Shown one piece after another: positions 9,388 to 21,300 of a stretch of DNA of 64,000 nt. The translations under genes and the position numbers were made by a program. The first letter of the stretch is position 1; every line of letters begins with the position of its first letter. Below the pieces are notes generated by a model. That model did not search any database, had not been told where the DNA came from, and saw only the letters and a list, made by a program, of their open reading frames with translations. The stretch spans positions 48,980,001 to 49,044,000 of the forward strand of contig OX419760.1 in NCBI GenBank assembly GCA_948567375.1. Reading direction: 5' to 3'. The stretch is from Lunularia cruciata (lineage: Eukaryota; Streptophyta; Marchantiopsida; Lunulariales; Lunulariaceae).

Positions 9388-11661
9388 CATGGTCCCGGAC
9401 TGTAGTGAGCCAAGACTGCCACTACTGAAACGTACTGGTAGGCGACATATCCGTCCCTCACCAGACTGCCAACCAGGTCTATAAGAGGTTGTCTCCTCCC
9501 AATAGTCAATGCTGAAACCCATAGGGTACAACACTGCTCCCCCAACTAGCACATCATATGACTCAGCTGTTGACGCAATAGCCTGAGCTCTCACCACCGA
9601 GCTATCAGTCGGATGACCAGGCTGAACCTGGACAACAAGCTCCCCACGTGTGATGTACTGTGTCAAACCACCACCTAGAGATGTTTGGATCTGAAATGGA
9701 CACCTCTCCACATCGGTCTTCCGTAACTCCAGACCAACAACTACAGCCTTCCCCAACATAAGGGGCTGTGCACCAGAGTCTAACAAGACTCTCTGTGGTG
9801 TATAGACCTTCCCTGAAGGTCCCACCAAACAAAAAATCCCCCTCTGCTTATCCAATAGGACAACACAAGGTGTAAACAGCGCTCTCTCAAAGGCCGGTCT
9901 AGCTGGCAACTCCTCCAGTCTAGCCGCTGCTGCCTGCCATAAACCACTGGTCACTGAACGGATCCCACGCTCCTCAACCAAGTCAACTCCACTACCAACC
10001 ACCTCTGCTCCAGTAGTAGGAACTGCACCATCCCTACTCTCACACAATGTGGCAGCCAACCGGAACACTGGGGCTGGGTCAACCCCCAATGTAAACATGT
10101 CATTGGCTGAAAACAAAGGATGTCGCATAATCAGCTGAGCCGCCCCCAACATCATGCTAGACTCAGTCTGTGTAGTAGTAGGTGGCTGACTAGTAGGTAG
10201 TCCATCATGTACTCCATCACCACCTACCACACCTGCACTAGGACGTCTAGGAACCATGGATGTCGTCTGCAATGCCTCAAATAGCGTGAAAGACTGGGGA
10301 AGTCTGACCTGTCTCCCAACCTCTCCTCTTTGTGGGTCCAACTCCACTGATGCTCCTCTAAGCTTTGAAGCACGTACTGCACTCCTAGTCACTGTTGCAG
10401 ATGCATCCATTTGTGTTGCTCCGCACATGAAGTCCAAAGCATCTCTATCACCAGCATATGAGGTAGAAGCCTCAGCACCCGAATCTGATCTCCTCTGAGC
10501 AATAGCCATACTAGCCAATCTCTGCTCCAACTGCTCAATCCGAGTAACCATAGCTGTGTCGGAAGTAAGGGCAGGTACTGCACCCCTACTAGGTGTAGAT
10601 CCTCTACCACCACCTCTACCACCTCGTCCTCCATGAACTAGAGCTCCTCTACTACCTGCCATAGCAGCCCTACCACTCCATAACTCCGGATGTAGGTCAA
10701 AACACCGGTCACTAGTGTGACCAAATCTATGGCAGTGCTCACACTGCCTCTGTGCTGGCTGTGATGCACCAGAGGTATCAGGTCCGCTGCCCTGAGTACA
10801 CTCTCTCCGATGGTGAGGTCCACCACAAGTCCAACAAGCAACACCACCACTCACTGGCTGCTGTTGACCCAAAAATGAAGGTAAGGGTCTAACTCCACTA
10901 GGCCCTCCACTCGCTCCATAGGATCTGGGCTGTCCACCTTGTCCTCGAAAACCAACTGGGTGTGGTGCACTATGCTGCACTCTAGAAGAAGTCACAGCTG
11001 TGGATGAGGTCTCCCTACCAAATCTAGATGTCAATACTCGCTCCTCCACCATGTTGAGCTCAATACGCTCAGCCAAACCAAAGACCGCTGCCAAAGTGGG
11101 CAAAGTAGCCTGCAACAACGTAGCATCACAAACTCTACGTTGCAACTCCCTATCCAGTATCCCATACCAAAACTGGACTGCATGGGCCTCAGTAACTCCC
11201 TGAGTGAAACTGATCAGCCGCCTCATGCAAGTGTATGCCTCGCGTAGGCTCTCTCCAGCCTTCCGCTGGAACTCCTGCAAGCTCCTCAGCTTGTCAGTCC
11301 GCACTCCTTGGTAGTTCTGCCTCAAACATAGGAAGAACTCCACCATGGGGTTAAACCCTAGTACTACACCACCTCCTGCAGCGGTACCTCCACTCGTAGT
11401 AGCACTATCTCCAGCTAGTGCACCTCCACTAGCTCCACCAACACTACTCAAGCTAGAACTCATGGGTACAGCTGATCTACTCCTGGCCACCGAGCCTAAA
11501 GTGATGGAGACATAGTGTGGAGACCAATACTGTCTCCATAACTCAATCTCCTCCAAATGAGCTCTCCTGAACACATGGTAGTCATCCATCGGCGGACCCT
11601 TTAAATGCTGAAACAACCCCTTCCATACCATGAAGGGTATGAACAAAGTCGGGTTCCGCAT
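9388..11661 (-). pseudogene. Family B gag and aspartic protease
   Basis: A - strand frame open for about 760 residues. Gag capsid-like sequence (FLCLRQNYQGVRTDKLRSLQ, residues about 110-130) is followed by two zinc knuckles: CWTCGGPHHRREC (about 274, spacing one short of CX2CX4HX4C) and CEHCHRFGHTSDRC (about 305, perfect CX2CX4HX4C). The protease active site is LLDSGAQPLMLG (about 625), followed by SYDVLVGGAVLYPMG and DYWEETTSYRPGWQ. The frame is cut by the family A LTR and would continue into the linker and DNMT. At the 5' end another frame (11601-12041) carries what looks like the gag N-terminus, so a frameshift near 11650-11700 is likely and the true start lies near 11900. The first Met of the open frame may therefore not be the original start. 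Confidence 0.85.
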
Positions 11662-12699
11662 CTACTGCAGATCACACCAACTATCAAACTCCTAGATGAA
11701 ATCATCCAACTCAATGGTACCCACAGTACCAAAGTAACGCCTAGGGCCTTTGGAGCCCCATAAATCTCGTCCATGTCCCACAACAACGGTGCGGACACAC
11801 CAAGTGCACTCTCAACTGAATCAACTCCTGTGTCAAACTCCAACTCAGAGTCAATCTCCTCCTTCACTGGGACTTGAGATACAGGTTGATACCAAGCACC
11901 ACTACGTACTGCAGGGCTAACTCCTTTGGAATCTCCAAAGAACTCCGTCGTGACCAAGTAATTGCAACAGCAAACCCGAACCACCAACTGCAACCACAAG
12001 TCGCAACCGCAAGTACCCCACCAAAGTGCCAACACCACCACGTGCCAACACCACCAAGTGCCAATACTAACTAAGCACCACCCACTAATGTAACTCTAAC
12101 CGAGATAACTACACTAGGGGAAAAGGCAACCTATAACCCGCCATCATAACAAGCACTCTCATGGTCTACAGGTCATCACTTCCTGCCTCACCGGAGAGAA
12201 ACAAAGGTAGTCTGATTGGTCATCACTCCAACCTCACCACCGAGAGCACACCAGAGCACTAACGCTCAAAAGTCAGGGCACCTCACACAAACATGGTGCA
12301 CAAACAGGAAGCAAAGAATGGAGGGGATCCAATCACAAGAAATCTAAACGAAAACCCTCCATCTCATAACACAACACGGGACTGACTCTGCACCATTTGG
12401 CATGTGACATAAGAGAGTGTTTGGATCTAAGTCCTAAGCTACCAGGATCACCAAGAATGGGATCAAACTGCCTCTCCTAGCCAAAGCTACATGTGTATAG
12501 ATAATAGTGGCGCAATCACTAGGACAACAAGTGAGGGTGGACCAGTTGGCTAGGGCACCAGTCTAGGAACAAGAGATCTAGAGGTCAAACCCTGTTGTGC
12601 ACAATCTAGCAAGAAAGGCAGATTTTGCCAACCAATGACCAAGATATACTCCAAACTAGCTAGCCTCACGACAACAAGCTGGCTTGTTGGCCCTTATGG
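11662..12699 (-). other. B1 5' leader and shifted gag N-terminus
   Basis: The first about 250 bases read on the - strand as KEEIDSELEFDTGVDSVE and similar acidic sequence in a frame shifted from gag. Beyond about 12060 no coding signal is seen up to the family A LTR. Confidence 0.5.
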
Positions 12700-13449
12700 T
12701 GTGATACTCCGAGGACAAGAGAAGAGAGAAAACACAAATTGCACACTCAAACATTTGATGCCCCAAGGGAGCACCTTCTCTTTATTATATAGACAAAGAC
12801 GATCTCCTCCAAGGAAGCTCCACCATAGGATTAGGGACACAGATAGGTGACATGTCAGCAAGCTCCACCCTTGGGTTACTTACTTGGATGGGTGACCTGT
12901 CTGGTCTAGGTCCTATCTGGTTGGTCAAACGAGCTTTGACCAGAGGGAATCTTTTAGGGATTCTTCATGTAGGAATCTCAGAATCACATGAGTAAGGTAC
13001 CGTTGGAAAGCTCTCAACGAGACAAACCAAGGGGGAGGGAAGGCCAGCCTTTCCTCTATTTGGGGGGGGGGGGGGGGATGACCAGCATATTTTCGAGGCC
13101 TAATTCATCCGTTTAGGCCTCCGAAATTGCCTTCAAAGATTTCAGGCATATTTCGGTTCCTACTCTATTAGTAGAAGTCCCCTTTTGGTGATACCTCTTT
13201 CTGATCTGTTTAGTCCATCATGTGTAACATCCTTCCAGATGTTACCAAACCAATTCTCACCTTTAAATCATATGTCTAGCTATTGGTTCTAAGGTTCTCA
13301 AGTCTATTTCGGTTTCTGCCCTATTAGTAGAAGTACTCTTTTGGTGATACTTCTATCTGATCTATTTTGACCATCATGTATAACATCATTCTAGATGTTA
13401 CCAAACCGAATTTCACATCTAGATCATATGGCTAACCCTTGGTATTACA
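12700..13449 (-). repeat. Family A solo LTR (750 bp) inserted in B1 leader
   Basis: A - strand copy (TGTGATACT...GGTATTACA on +) with the 5-bp target-site duplication TATGG at 12695-12699 and 13450-13454. It contains a guanine run of about 15 at 13062-13077, where other copies also have G/C runs of differing length. No internal region remains. Confidence 0.95.
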
Positions 13450-14066
13450 TATGGCTCTTCTAGGCCTTCGTAGCCCACAACCCTATGCCTCGAAGCCTCG
13501 AAACGCCAAAATTCAACCAAATGAGGCTTTTCTTGTTGCCACTTCGAAACCTCCTCCAAAATTGGCAAAACTTCTCCAAATCTGCAAAAGTCCTCCAAAC
13601 TAGCAAAACTCTTCCAAATCTGGCCAAACAGCGAAAACTCCTCCAAATTTGGCCCAAAATTTGATGTAAACCCTAAAGATGGCTGTCTGCCAAATCCCCC
13701 GCTAACTTTCCACTCGAGCCAAATTGACAAAACGGGTTTTTCCAAATCACAATTTCATGAGAAGAGCTTCCCAACTCCACCTTCAATTTCACTTTCTGAG
13801 CCCAACTCGCAGCAAATTGGTCATGCTTTCACCTCTTGAGCTCAAAATCACAACACTGCTCGAAAATTGCTCCTTCTTTGCTCAAAATTTGGCCAGCGCT
13901 TCCGCACACCGTCCGCCTAACTACCAAATTTGAATCACTTGAACAAGCTTCTGCACACTAGGGAAACACAGAACTTGAATTGAGCTACCACAATCCACCG
14001 AGCTTGGAGATACCACCAACACTCAACGTTCCTGCACCCGATTTCCCCCTGACTTCACTTCTCTGA
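13450..14066 (-). other. B1 5' leader next to LTR
   Basis: Non-coding. Rich in short Phe/Leu-like repeats (CTCCAAA units at 13540-13640). No convincing tRNA primer-binding site next to the LTR was found. Confidence 0.5.
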
Positions 14067-14522
14067 TGTAATCAGATTGCTTAACACTCTCAACTCAACT
14101 CAACTCAACTCAGATCAGTACTTGATCTGTCACTCTATAAACTGCCAACAACTGGGCACTGATTACAGTCAAGCCACACCCACTCAAGCATAGAGAATCC
14201 AGGTGACGCTCGCCGGCCTCTGTCCACCATAGCCAGGAACTCGAAGGCTCAACATCAAAGAAGTGAGCTCTCTGGAGCTCACTTTGAAACTATACTCCCT
14301 GGACTCGAGCTAGCACTGGAACCCTAACGGTCTCGCTGACGGTACACTCAACGGTGCAAACGGTGCAAAGTGACGGTGTGCCCCACCGTGAAATCAGTAC
14401 CCTGAACACCAAATCAGACTGTCAAAAAGTAGTCCCTGAGAAACTACTAAAATAACTCTAACTACTATCACTGGAACTCCAGTGTCCAAGCAACTAGATG
14501 CGGAACTACAAATGGCGTGACA
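14067..14522 (-). repeat. Family B LTR, middle copy
   Basis: On the + strand it starts TGTAATCAGATTGC and ends GCGTGACA. It matches the left LTR closely, including a TCAAC tandem near its start, and is probably the 5' LTR of B1. Right of it the sequence passes directly into RT of copy B2, so it may also be shared by B1 and B2. Confidence 0.82.
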
Positions 14523-14900
14523 GACGTAATCTCCACACATCTGCCTATCTATGTAGTTGCCATGCATATCCTTCTTGGCTGGCATCATTGTTGCTGATGC
14601 ATACTCTCCATGTGAAATCTCCACCAAACTAGCCTCAAAAAGGTCTCTACTCTGACTCTGAATCAATGTCCTCTCCATGTCACTATAACAATAAGGACAT
14701 CGGAAAACTGGTGTATTGCTAGTCAGCTCAATCCTTATACCAAGTCCTTTCAAAGCACCTAAATCCTTCATACTAAAGGCAAAACAACTTGTGTAGCTCC
14801 TCAAGAAACTCCAAACCCTCCATCTTTCCTCTCTAATAAGCTTGGGTCCAAGATTTGGTTCCCAAATATCCTCTATAACTATAGTAAGAGTGGAAGACGT
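14523..14900 (-). pseudogene. B2 RT N-terminal fragment
   Basis: The - strand reads ERTLIQSQSRDLFEASLVE and ASATMMPAKKDMHGN, matching B1 at 6697-6860. It ends abruptly at the middle LTR, where the rest of pol is absent. Confidence 0.8.
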
Positions 14901-15269
14901 ACTGGCTGGCTACTACACTGGGCTCTTAGGAGCAATAGTGTCATGCCCCCAACCACTAGAGGTCCCAACCTTTGTGTGAAAAACTCTCTCCACTCTGGTT
15001 GCAAGCTCCACACATCCTCTAGTTGCATCCCAAGTGGACCAAGGGTGTAATCCAAGTAGCCCAAGCTCACTTGGATGGACTCCAAGTAGACCACTCTCCT
15101 TAGTAGCTATTGGTTGTGTCCCAAGAATACCATGTCCACTCGGTCTATTGCCCCCAACATGTGCTTGAATTGTCTCGATAGGCACATGGCTCACAAATGT
15201 CTGAGTGGTGATGCCTATCAAGCATATCCTATGTTGCTCTACCAAGCCAAGGCTCACAATCTAGGTCAA

Positions 15270-16216
15270 ATAGTTTAGGTCCGTAGCTTGACCTAACACC
15301 TTACGCCTAGATGCCTCTGATACTACTAGAATAATGGTAATACCAATGCAAAAACCCATCACCCTCTCTCTCTCATCGGCATTGGGCTCCATCAACCGCT
15401 GTAATTTTGAGTCCCTAACAAGTCAAGGTCCTCCCTCTCAAAAAGCATGAGAGCTTGGGAAACTCATAAGTGTAGGAAAAGTGGCTCTAGGTTGTCCAAC
15501 TAGGTGCACCACTTCCATAGGTGACCTATCAGCCACTACCACCGTCTGAGACTAACACCCCACATCCAAGATGTCATCAACAAGGATGTGGTCTAGTCAT
15601 TGAATCCTATCATATACATGTTGTAAAACCTCTCTGGGTAACAAGTTTGTGCACCAAAGATGAAGATGATGAGCCCGTGACCCCACTCTAGCTGCATCTA
15701 ACAATACAGCAAGTCCCATCCAAGAATGGACCTGATGTGTACTCACATCACTATGGTGCAAGAATCACCCATCAAAAGAACGTTCTCCAAAATGTAAGTT
15801 GGAGAAATGGCCTGATGAACCTAGAAATGTCGTAGTATCTATAACATCTCCCAAAACACACCAAAAAGGAGATCCTGAAGACCCAAACCTTGGCCAATAT
15901 GTGTATGTCCCTAACATGGCCATCTCAAAATCACCAAATGAACAAGCCTATGTCCTTCCAGATCATCGTCCCTAGTAAGGAAATGTATGCTAGTAAGGCC
16001 TTCTAGTAACCTCCAATTGTTGACATCGGTAATAACTCCGTATATCGATAGGCCAAATGTGCCACATGATGTAGAGAGATTCACCTAGCAGTCTCATCTC
16101 TCTCTCTACATACAAATACCTGTGTACTCTCATATACCTACCTGTAATACTGCAACTAGTCCATTGCTAATCCCACTGAACAACTCCAATAGACATATCT
16201 CCTCTACTGGATACTA
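15270..16216 (-). pseudogene. B2 copy of the retroelement cytosine methyltransferase
   Basis: Homologous to B1 7400-8381. Visible on the - strand are FGVFWEML (motif V region), TYILENV (motif VI), EPNADERERVMGF and RRKVLGQATDL (motif X-like). The catalytic motif reads WPC followed by a stop, and other stops are scattered through it, so it is dead. Its lesions mostly differ from those in B1. The TAG just before motif I (16214-16216) is shared with B1. Confidence 0.8.
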
Positions 16217-17637
16217 CCAAGCAATGAGTGTGGTATCCATAGGTGTCAAAGTAACCAACTTTGGAGGCTCATCCTCACACTCATCTCCTGATGGTACGAA
16301 GGCTCCACTCCAAGCCTATTGCACCAATTGATCTGCATGTTGCTGCAATGCTTCCTCTGAACTCCACAATGGAACATCCAAGGAAGATGGAACAATCTCA
16401 CTTGTACTCCAAATCCGAGTGATCTCCTCTGGTATTGGAGTATCCTCTGTATGGGCGTTCCCCTCCAACAAGTCACTAGGCCAAGTAACTGCACCACTGA
16501 AAGCTGAAATTGATGTTGCCATGGTCCCAAACTATAGTGAGCCAAGACTGCCACTATTGAAGCGTATTGGTAGGCAACATACCCACCCCTCACTAGACTG
16601 CCAACTGGTCTATAGGAGGTTGTCTCCTCCCAATAATCAATGCTGAAACCCATGGGGTATAACATTGCTCACCCAACTAGCACATCGTATGACTTAGCTA
16701 TTGTTGCAATAGCTTGAGCTCTCACCATCAAGCTATCAATTGGATGATTAGGATGAACCTGGATAACAAGCTCCTTATGTGTGATTTACTATGTCAAACC
16801 ACCACCTAGAGATGTTTGGATCTGAAATAGACACCTCTCCACATTAGTCTTTTGTAACTCCAAATCGACTATTGCAGCCTTCCCCAACATAAGAGGCTGG
16901 GCACCAAAGTCTAACAAGACTTTGTGTGGTGTATAGACCTTCCTTAAAGGTCCCATCAAATGGAAAATCCCCTTCTAGTTATCCAATAGGACAACACCAA
17001 GTGTGAACCGCGCTCTCTTAAATGCCGGTCTAGCTGGCAACTCTTCTAGTCTAGCCATTGTTGCTTGCCATAAACCATTGGTCGCTGAATGGATCTCATG
17101 CTCCTCAACCAAGTCAGCTCCACTATCAACCACCTCTGCTCTAGTAGTAAGAACCACATCATCCCTACTCTCACAAAGCGTGGCAGCCGACCAGAACATT
17201 GGGGTTGGGTCAACTCCCTATGTAAACATATCATTGGTTGAAAACAAAGGGCACCGCATAATCAATTAAGTTGCCACCAACATCATGCTAGACTCAATTT
17301 GTGTAGTAGCAGGTGGCTGACTAGCAAGTAGTCTATCATGCACTCCATCATCACCTACAACACCTGCATTGGGACATCTAGGAGCCATGGATGTCATCTA
17401 CAATGCTTGAGATATCATGAAAGATTGGGGAAATCTGACTTGTCTTCCAACCTCTCCTCTTTGTGGGTCCAACTCCATTGATGCTCCTCTAGGCTCTGGA
17501 GCACGTACTACACTCCTAGTCACTACTATATATGCATCCACTTGTGCTGCTCCGCACATGAAGTCCAAGCATCTCTATCACCAACATATGAGGTGGAAGC
17601 CTCAACACCCAAATCTGATCTCCTTTAAGCAATGGCC
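16217..17637 (-). pseudogene. B2 linker, protease and gag C-terminal part
   Basis: Homologous to B1 8382-8689 plus 9388-10505, without the solo LTR found in B1. It reads MLYPMGFSIDYWEETTSYRP, then a frameshift. The protease region is degraded. It ends at the GGCC target site of element C. Confidence 0.78.
17634..17637. repeat. Element C target-site duplication, left
   Basis: GGCC precedes the left LTR and recurs at 25441-25444 after the right LTR. B1 near 10500-10515 (AATAGCCATACTAGCC) shows the unoccupied context. Confidence 0.75.
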
Positions 17638-18316
17638 TGTGAGCCGGCCTGTCTCTCACTCAGGATGAACCTCTGATGGCTATTATGGTAGCGCACCATG
17701 GACTAAGAAGGCAAGGAACCCCAACTCCATCATACTCCTCCAAGGCTAACACTCCAAGACTCAAGACATTGCTCACTAGAGAACTCAATGAGAGAGAGAT
17801 AGTTGCAAATGAAAGGATGATGAGTACCTCCTCACTCCTTGTTTATATACTTGTGAAATAGTTACGTACCAAAGTTACTAATTACCGTAGTAACTCAAGT
17901 TACTAGACTAAAAGTCAAGTAAAGTCAAAAAGTAGAAAGGAATATCCATTCACATGGGCATATTCCCCTTATCTTGACCCAACCACTAAAGCAAGGATTC
18001 CTTCACATGGGCTATCCTTGGACTAAAGAAGAATCCAAAACAAAAAGGCTTGCGGGCCCAAGAGTTCTCAACTCTTTCCCCAAAGCCAAACACCTAGGAA
18101 TAATACCAAGTCAACACACTAAAATCCAAAATAGTGGTGCTCATCTTTCCTACTTCCTCTAAAGTAAGGTCCCATCTATCTTAGCTATGACTAACTTTAG
18201 CTAACCATGACTAATATAGAACCATCCTTTATCTCTATATAAATAATATCTCTTAAGTACTTGTAATACCAAGCTAAATATCACAATACCACACACATGC
18301 ACAAATGGGTGTTACA
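17638..18316 (-). repeat. Element C left LTR (3' LTR)
   Basis: Starts TGTGAGCCGG and ends GGGTGTTACA on the + strand. Nearly identical to 24761-25440. Confidence 0.96.
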
Positions 18317-18329
18317 TTTACCCCCGGAC
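18317..18329 (-). promoter_or_regulatory. Element C polypurine tract
   Basis: On the - strand GTCCGGGGGTAAA abuts the 3' LTR. This is the expected place for plus-strand priming. Confidence 0.65.
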
Positions 18330-18364
18330 TAAGTTTTCACTTTGTCCTCAAAGTGAAGGTCTCT

Positions 18365-21300
18365 CTACCTTCTATGGTACATCTTCAACTTATCATGGTT
18401 AATCCTATCAAAGTGTCTTCCTCCCAACTCCTTGAGATCATAGGTGTAATTGCCCCACACCTTCTCTACTATGAAAGGTCCAAAGTACTTAGGCAAAAAC
18501 TTCTTTTGCACTCTCTTGAATCGAATGGAATCAAACAACATTACCCAATCACCTTCTTTGAAAGGCTCCACCTTCTTCTTGCCTTGCCTCTTGTCATAGC
18601 TCTCCTTTTGTTTCCTTTGGGCTTGCTCCACTCGAACCATAGCAACTGCTCTTGCCTCTTCCAACTCCATGAGTTGATCCTTCCTTGACTTCCCTGCATC
18701 ACTTCCTTGTGCTTTCTTCAATCTCCTATGAATGCTTTGGAAGGTAGGAAGATCAAAGTGAATAGGTAAGGTAGACTCAATACCATACACCAATTGGAAT
18801 GGAGAATATCCAGTGGAAGTCTTCATGGTTGTCCTATACTCCCACAAAACTGCATGAATCCTCTTGTCCCAATGATGTTTAGCCCCCTCCATTTCTGCAT
18901 CTTTGGCCAACATCATGCACAAGGTCTGATTGGTTCTCTCTGCCAAGCCATTGGAATTTGGCTTATAGGATGTAGTTACTCTATGTGTGATAGAGAAATG
19001 TCGTAGCATGGCTGTAGTAATGCTTCCTGTAAACTCTCCTCCTCTATCAGAAACCAACTCCAAAGGGCATCCAAACCTAGTGATGATGCGTTCATAAAGA
19101 AATCTACCCACTTCATCTTCATTCTTGTCCCTCAATGGTCTAGCCTCAACCCACTTGGTAAGGTAATCAGTAACTACCACAATGTACCGATTGTTCCTTG
19201 GGGTTCTATTGAGAGGTCCTACAAAATCAATTCCCCACTTCTCAAAAGGTCCTAGCAATGGAATTGATCTAAGTGGTGGAGTGGATGTAGACTTTCTAGC
19301 AAAAGCTTGACAAACATGACAAGTTTTGCAATAATCAAGACAATCCTTGAAAATCCCTCTCCAATGGTAACCTGCATCTAGAATCTTGAAAGCAGTCACC
19401 TTTCCTGCAAAGTGTCCTCCACATACTAAACCTTCATGAAACTCCTTTATGAGTAGGATAGACTCTTCCTTACCCACTGCTCTTTGAAGTAGACCATCTG
19501 CTCCTTGGTGAAAAAGAATATCCTCCACCATTGTGTAAGGTCTAGATCTTGCTGCAAGGGCCTTCCTCTCCCTAGCATGCATCCCTTCTGGATAGTTACC
19601 TCTTGTCACAAAATCCACAATCTCCTTGTACTCCATTGGAATCTCTTGAGTGACTGAGATTGTCATGAGCTCCTCATCCGGGAAGGAATCATCTACTGGC
19701 TCATCTCCATCATGATCATAGGCTCTAGATAACAAATCAGCATTTGCATGTTTCTTTCCTGGCCTATCCTCAATTGTGTAGTCATACTCAGACAAGAGTA
19801 TCATCCACCTTGCTAGTCTCCCTTCAACATTAGGCTTGTTGAAGATGTACTTCAAAGCCTTGTGATCCGTGACAATTGTGGCTTTCCCTCCAATCAAGTA
19901 GTGTCTAAACTTCTTGAGACCAAAGATCACTGCCAACCCTTCTCTCTCTATGACAGAGTAGTTCTTCTCTGTTGAAACCATCTGCCTACTAGCATAAGCT
20001 ATTGGATGATCATGCCCATCTTGGTCTAATTGACTAAGAGTGCATCCTATAGCTACATTAGAAGCATCAGTGTAGAGGATGAAAGGCTTACTCCAATCAG
20101 GTTTAGCAAGAATTGGAGCTACAACAAGGGATTGCTTGAGCTCCTCAAAAGCTTTGAGAGCCTCCTTGTCTTCCAAAATCACCATGTAATCTACACCCTT
20201 CTTCATGTAGATGGTCAATGCATAAGCCTTGTTGGAAAATGAGAAGATGAACCTCCTATAGTACCCAACCATTCCCAAGAATTGGCGTAACTTTGTCAAG
20301 CTTGAAGGGAATGGAAGGTCTGAGATTTTCCTCACCTTCTCAGGATCAACTGCTATTCCATCCTTGGAGATGATGTGCCCCAAAAGTAGACCTTCTTCAC
20401 ATCCAAAAATGCACTTCTCTGGGTTGAGTGATGCATTTGCCTCATCCAAGCATTGCAAGACTTTGATTAGGTGCTCAAAGTGCTCCTCCTTGCTCCCATA
20501 GACACAAAAGTCATCAATGAAATCTCTCACAAATTTCCCAATGAAAGGTTCGAATACCTTGTTCATGAACCGTTGGAATGTGGCTGGAGCATTGCAAAGC
20601 CCAAAAGGCATGACCTTGAAAGCGTAAGTTCCCCAAGGTGTGGTGAATGTGGTGAGTTGTTGATGCTCTGGTGCAATCTTTATTTGGTTATATCCACTAT
20701 AACCATCTCCAAAACTGTACCTCTCATGACCTGCAACCTCCTCCAAGATCTCATCAATGAATGGCAATGGATAGTAGTCCTTCTTGGTAACAGCATTAAG
20801 CTTCTTGTAATCCACACATACCCGAAGCTTGCCATTCTTTTTCTTCACAATGACAATTGGAGACACCCATTCTGAATTCTCCACCTCAAAGATAAATCCA
20901 GCCTCCTTGAGCTTATCAATCTCCTCCTTCACAACCAAAGATATTGGTGGGCTAATGCAACGTTGCTTTTGGCGGATTGGTCTTGCATGTGACTCCACCT
21001 CTATCTTGTGCTCCTCCAAGGTGACTTCCTTCAAATCCTTGTAACTAAAAGCAAACACATGGATGAACTTGCGGAAAATCTCCTCAAATCTCACCTTCTC
21101 CTCCTTGGTAACATTTGGGCCATACTTGAGGGTAGATAACCTTCTCTCTACCTCCTCAAGTGTCAATGGTGATTTATCTGGGTCCTTCAAAACCTCTGGC
21201 TTAGGTGCAAAATCCATAGCACACAAGGGATACACATCTGAATCAGATTCAGATTCATTCTCCTCCGTGGAAGTCTCCTCTTCCATGCTTGTGTCCACAC

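Larger units (their letters stand above)
3263..14522 (-). mobile_element. Family B Ty3/gypsy retrotransposon, copy B1, encoding gag-PR-DNMT-RT-RH-INT-PHD
   Basis: Two similar LTR-like ends (3263-3713 and 14067-14522) in the same orientation bracket an internal region read on the - strand. From right to left the domains are gag with zinc knuckles, aspartic protease, an acidic linker, a C5-cytosine methyltransferase, reverse transcriptase, RNase H, integrase and a PHD finger. Two family A solo LTRs (8690-9387, 12700-13449) interrupt it. Many stops and at least one indel make it non-coding today. No matching target-site duplication was found at its two ends. The left end in particular is complicated by the 44-bp repeat, so exact borders are uncertain. 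Confidence 0.85.

Noticed and set aside
9605-10850. Frames in other phases across family B gag
   Set aside because: Shadows of the 763-residue gag-protease frame, with skewed composition.
3263-14522. B1 as a cleanly bounded insertion with target-site duplication
   Set aside because: No matching short repeat was found at the two outer borders and the left border is ambiguous.
17676-17861. 61-codon + strand frame repeated exactly at 24799-24984
   Set aside because: It lies wholly inside the two element C LTRs and duplicates only because the LTRs are duplicated.
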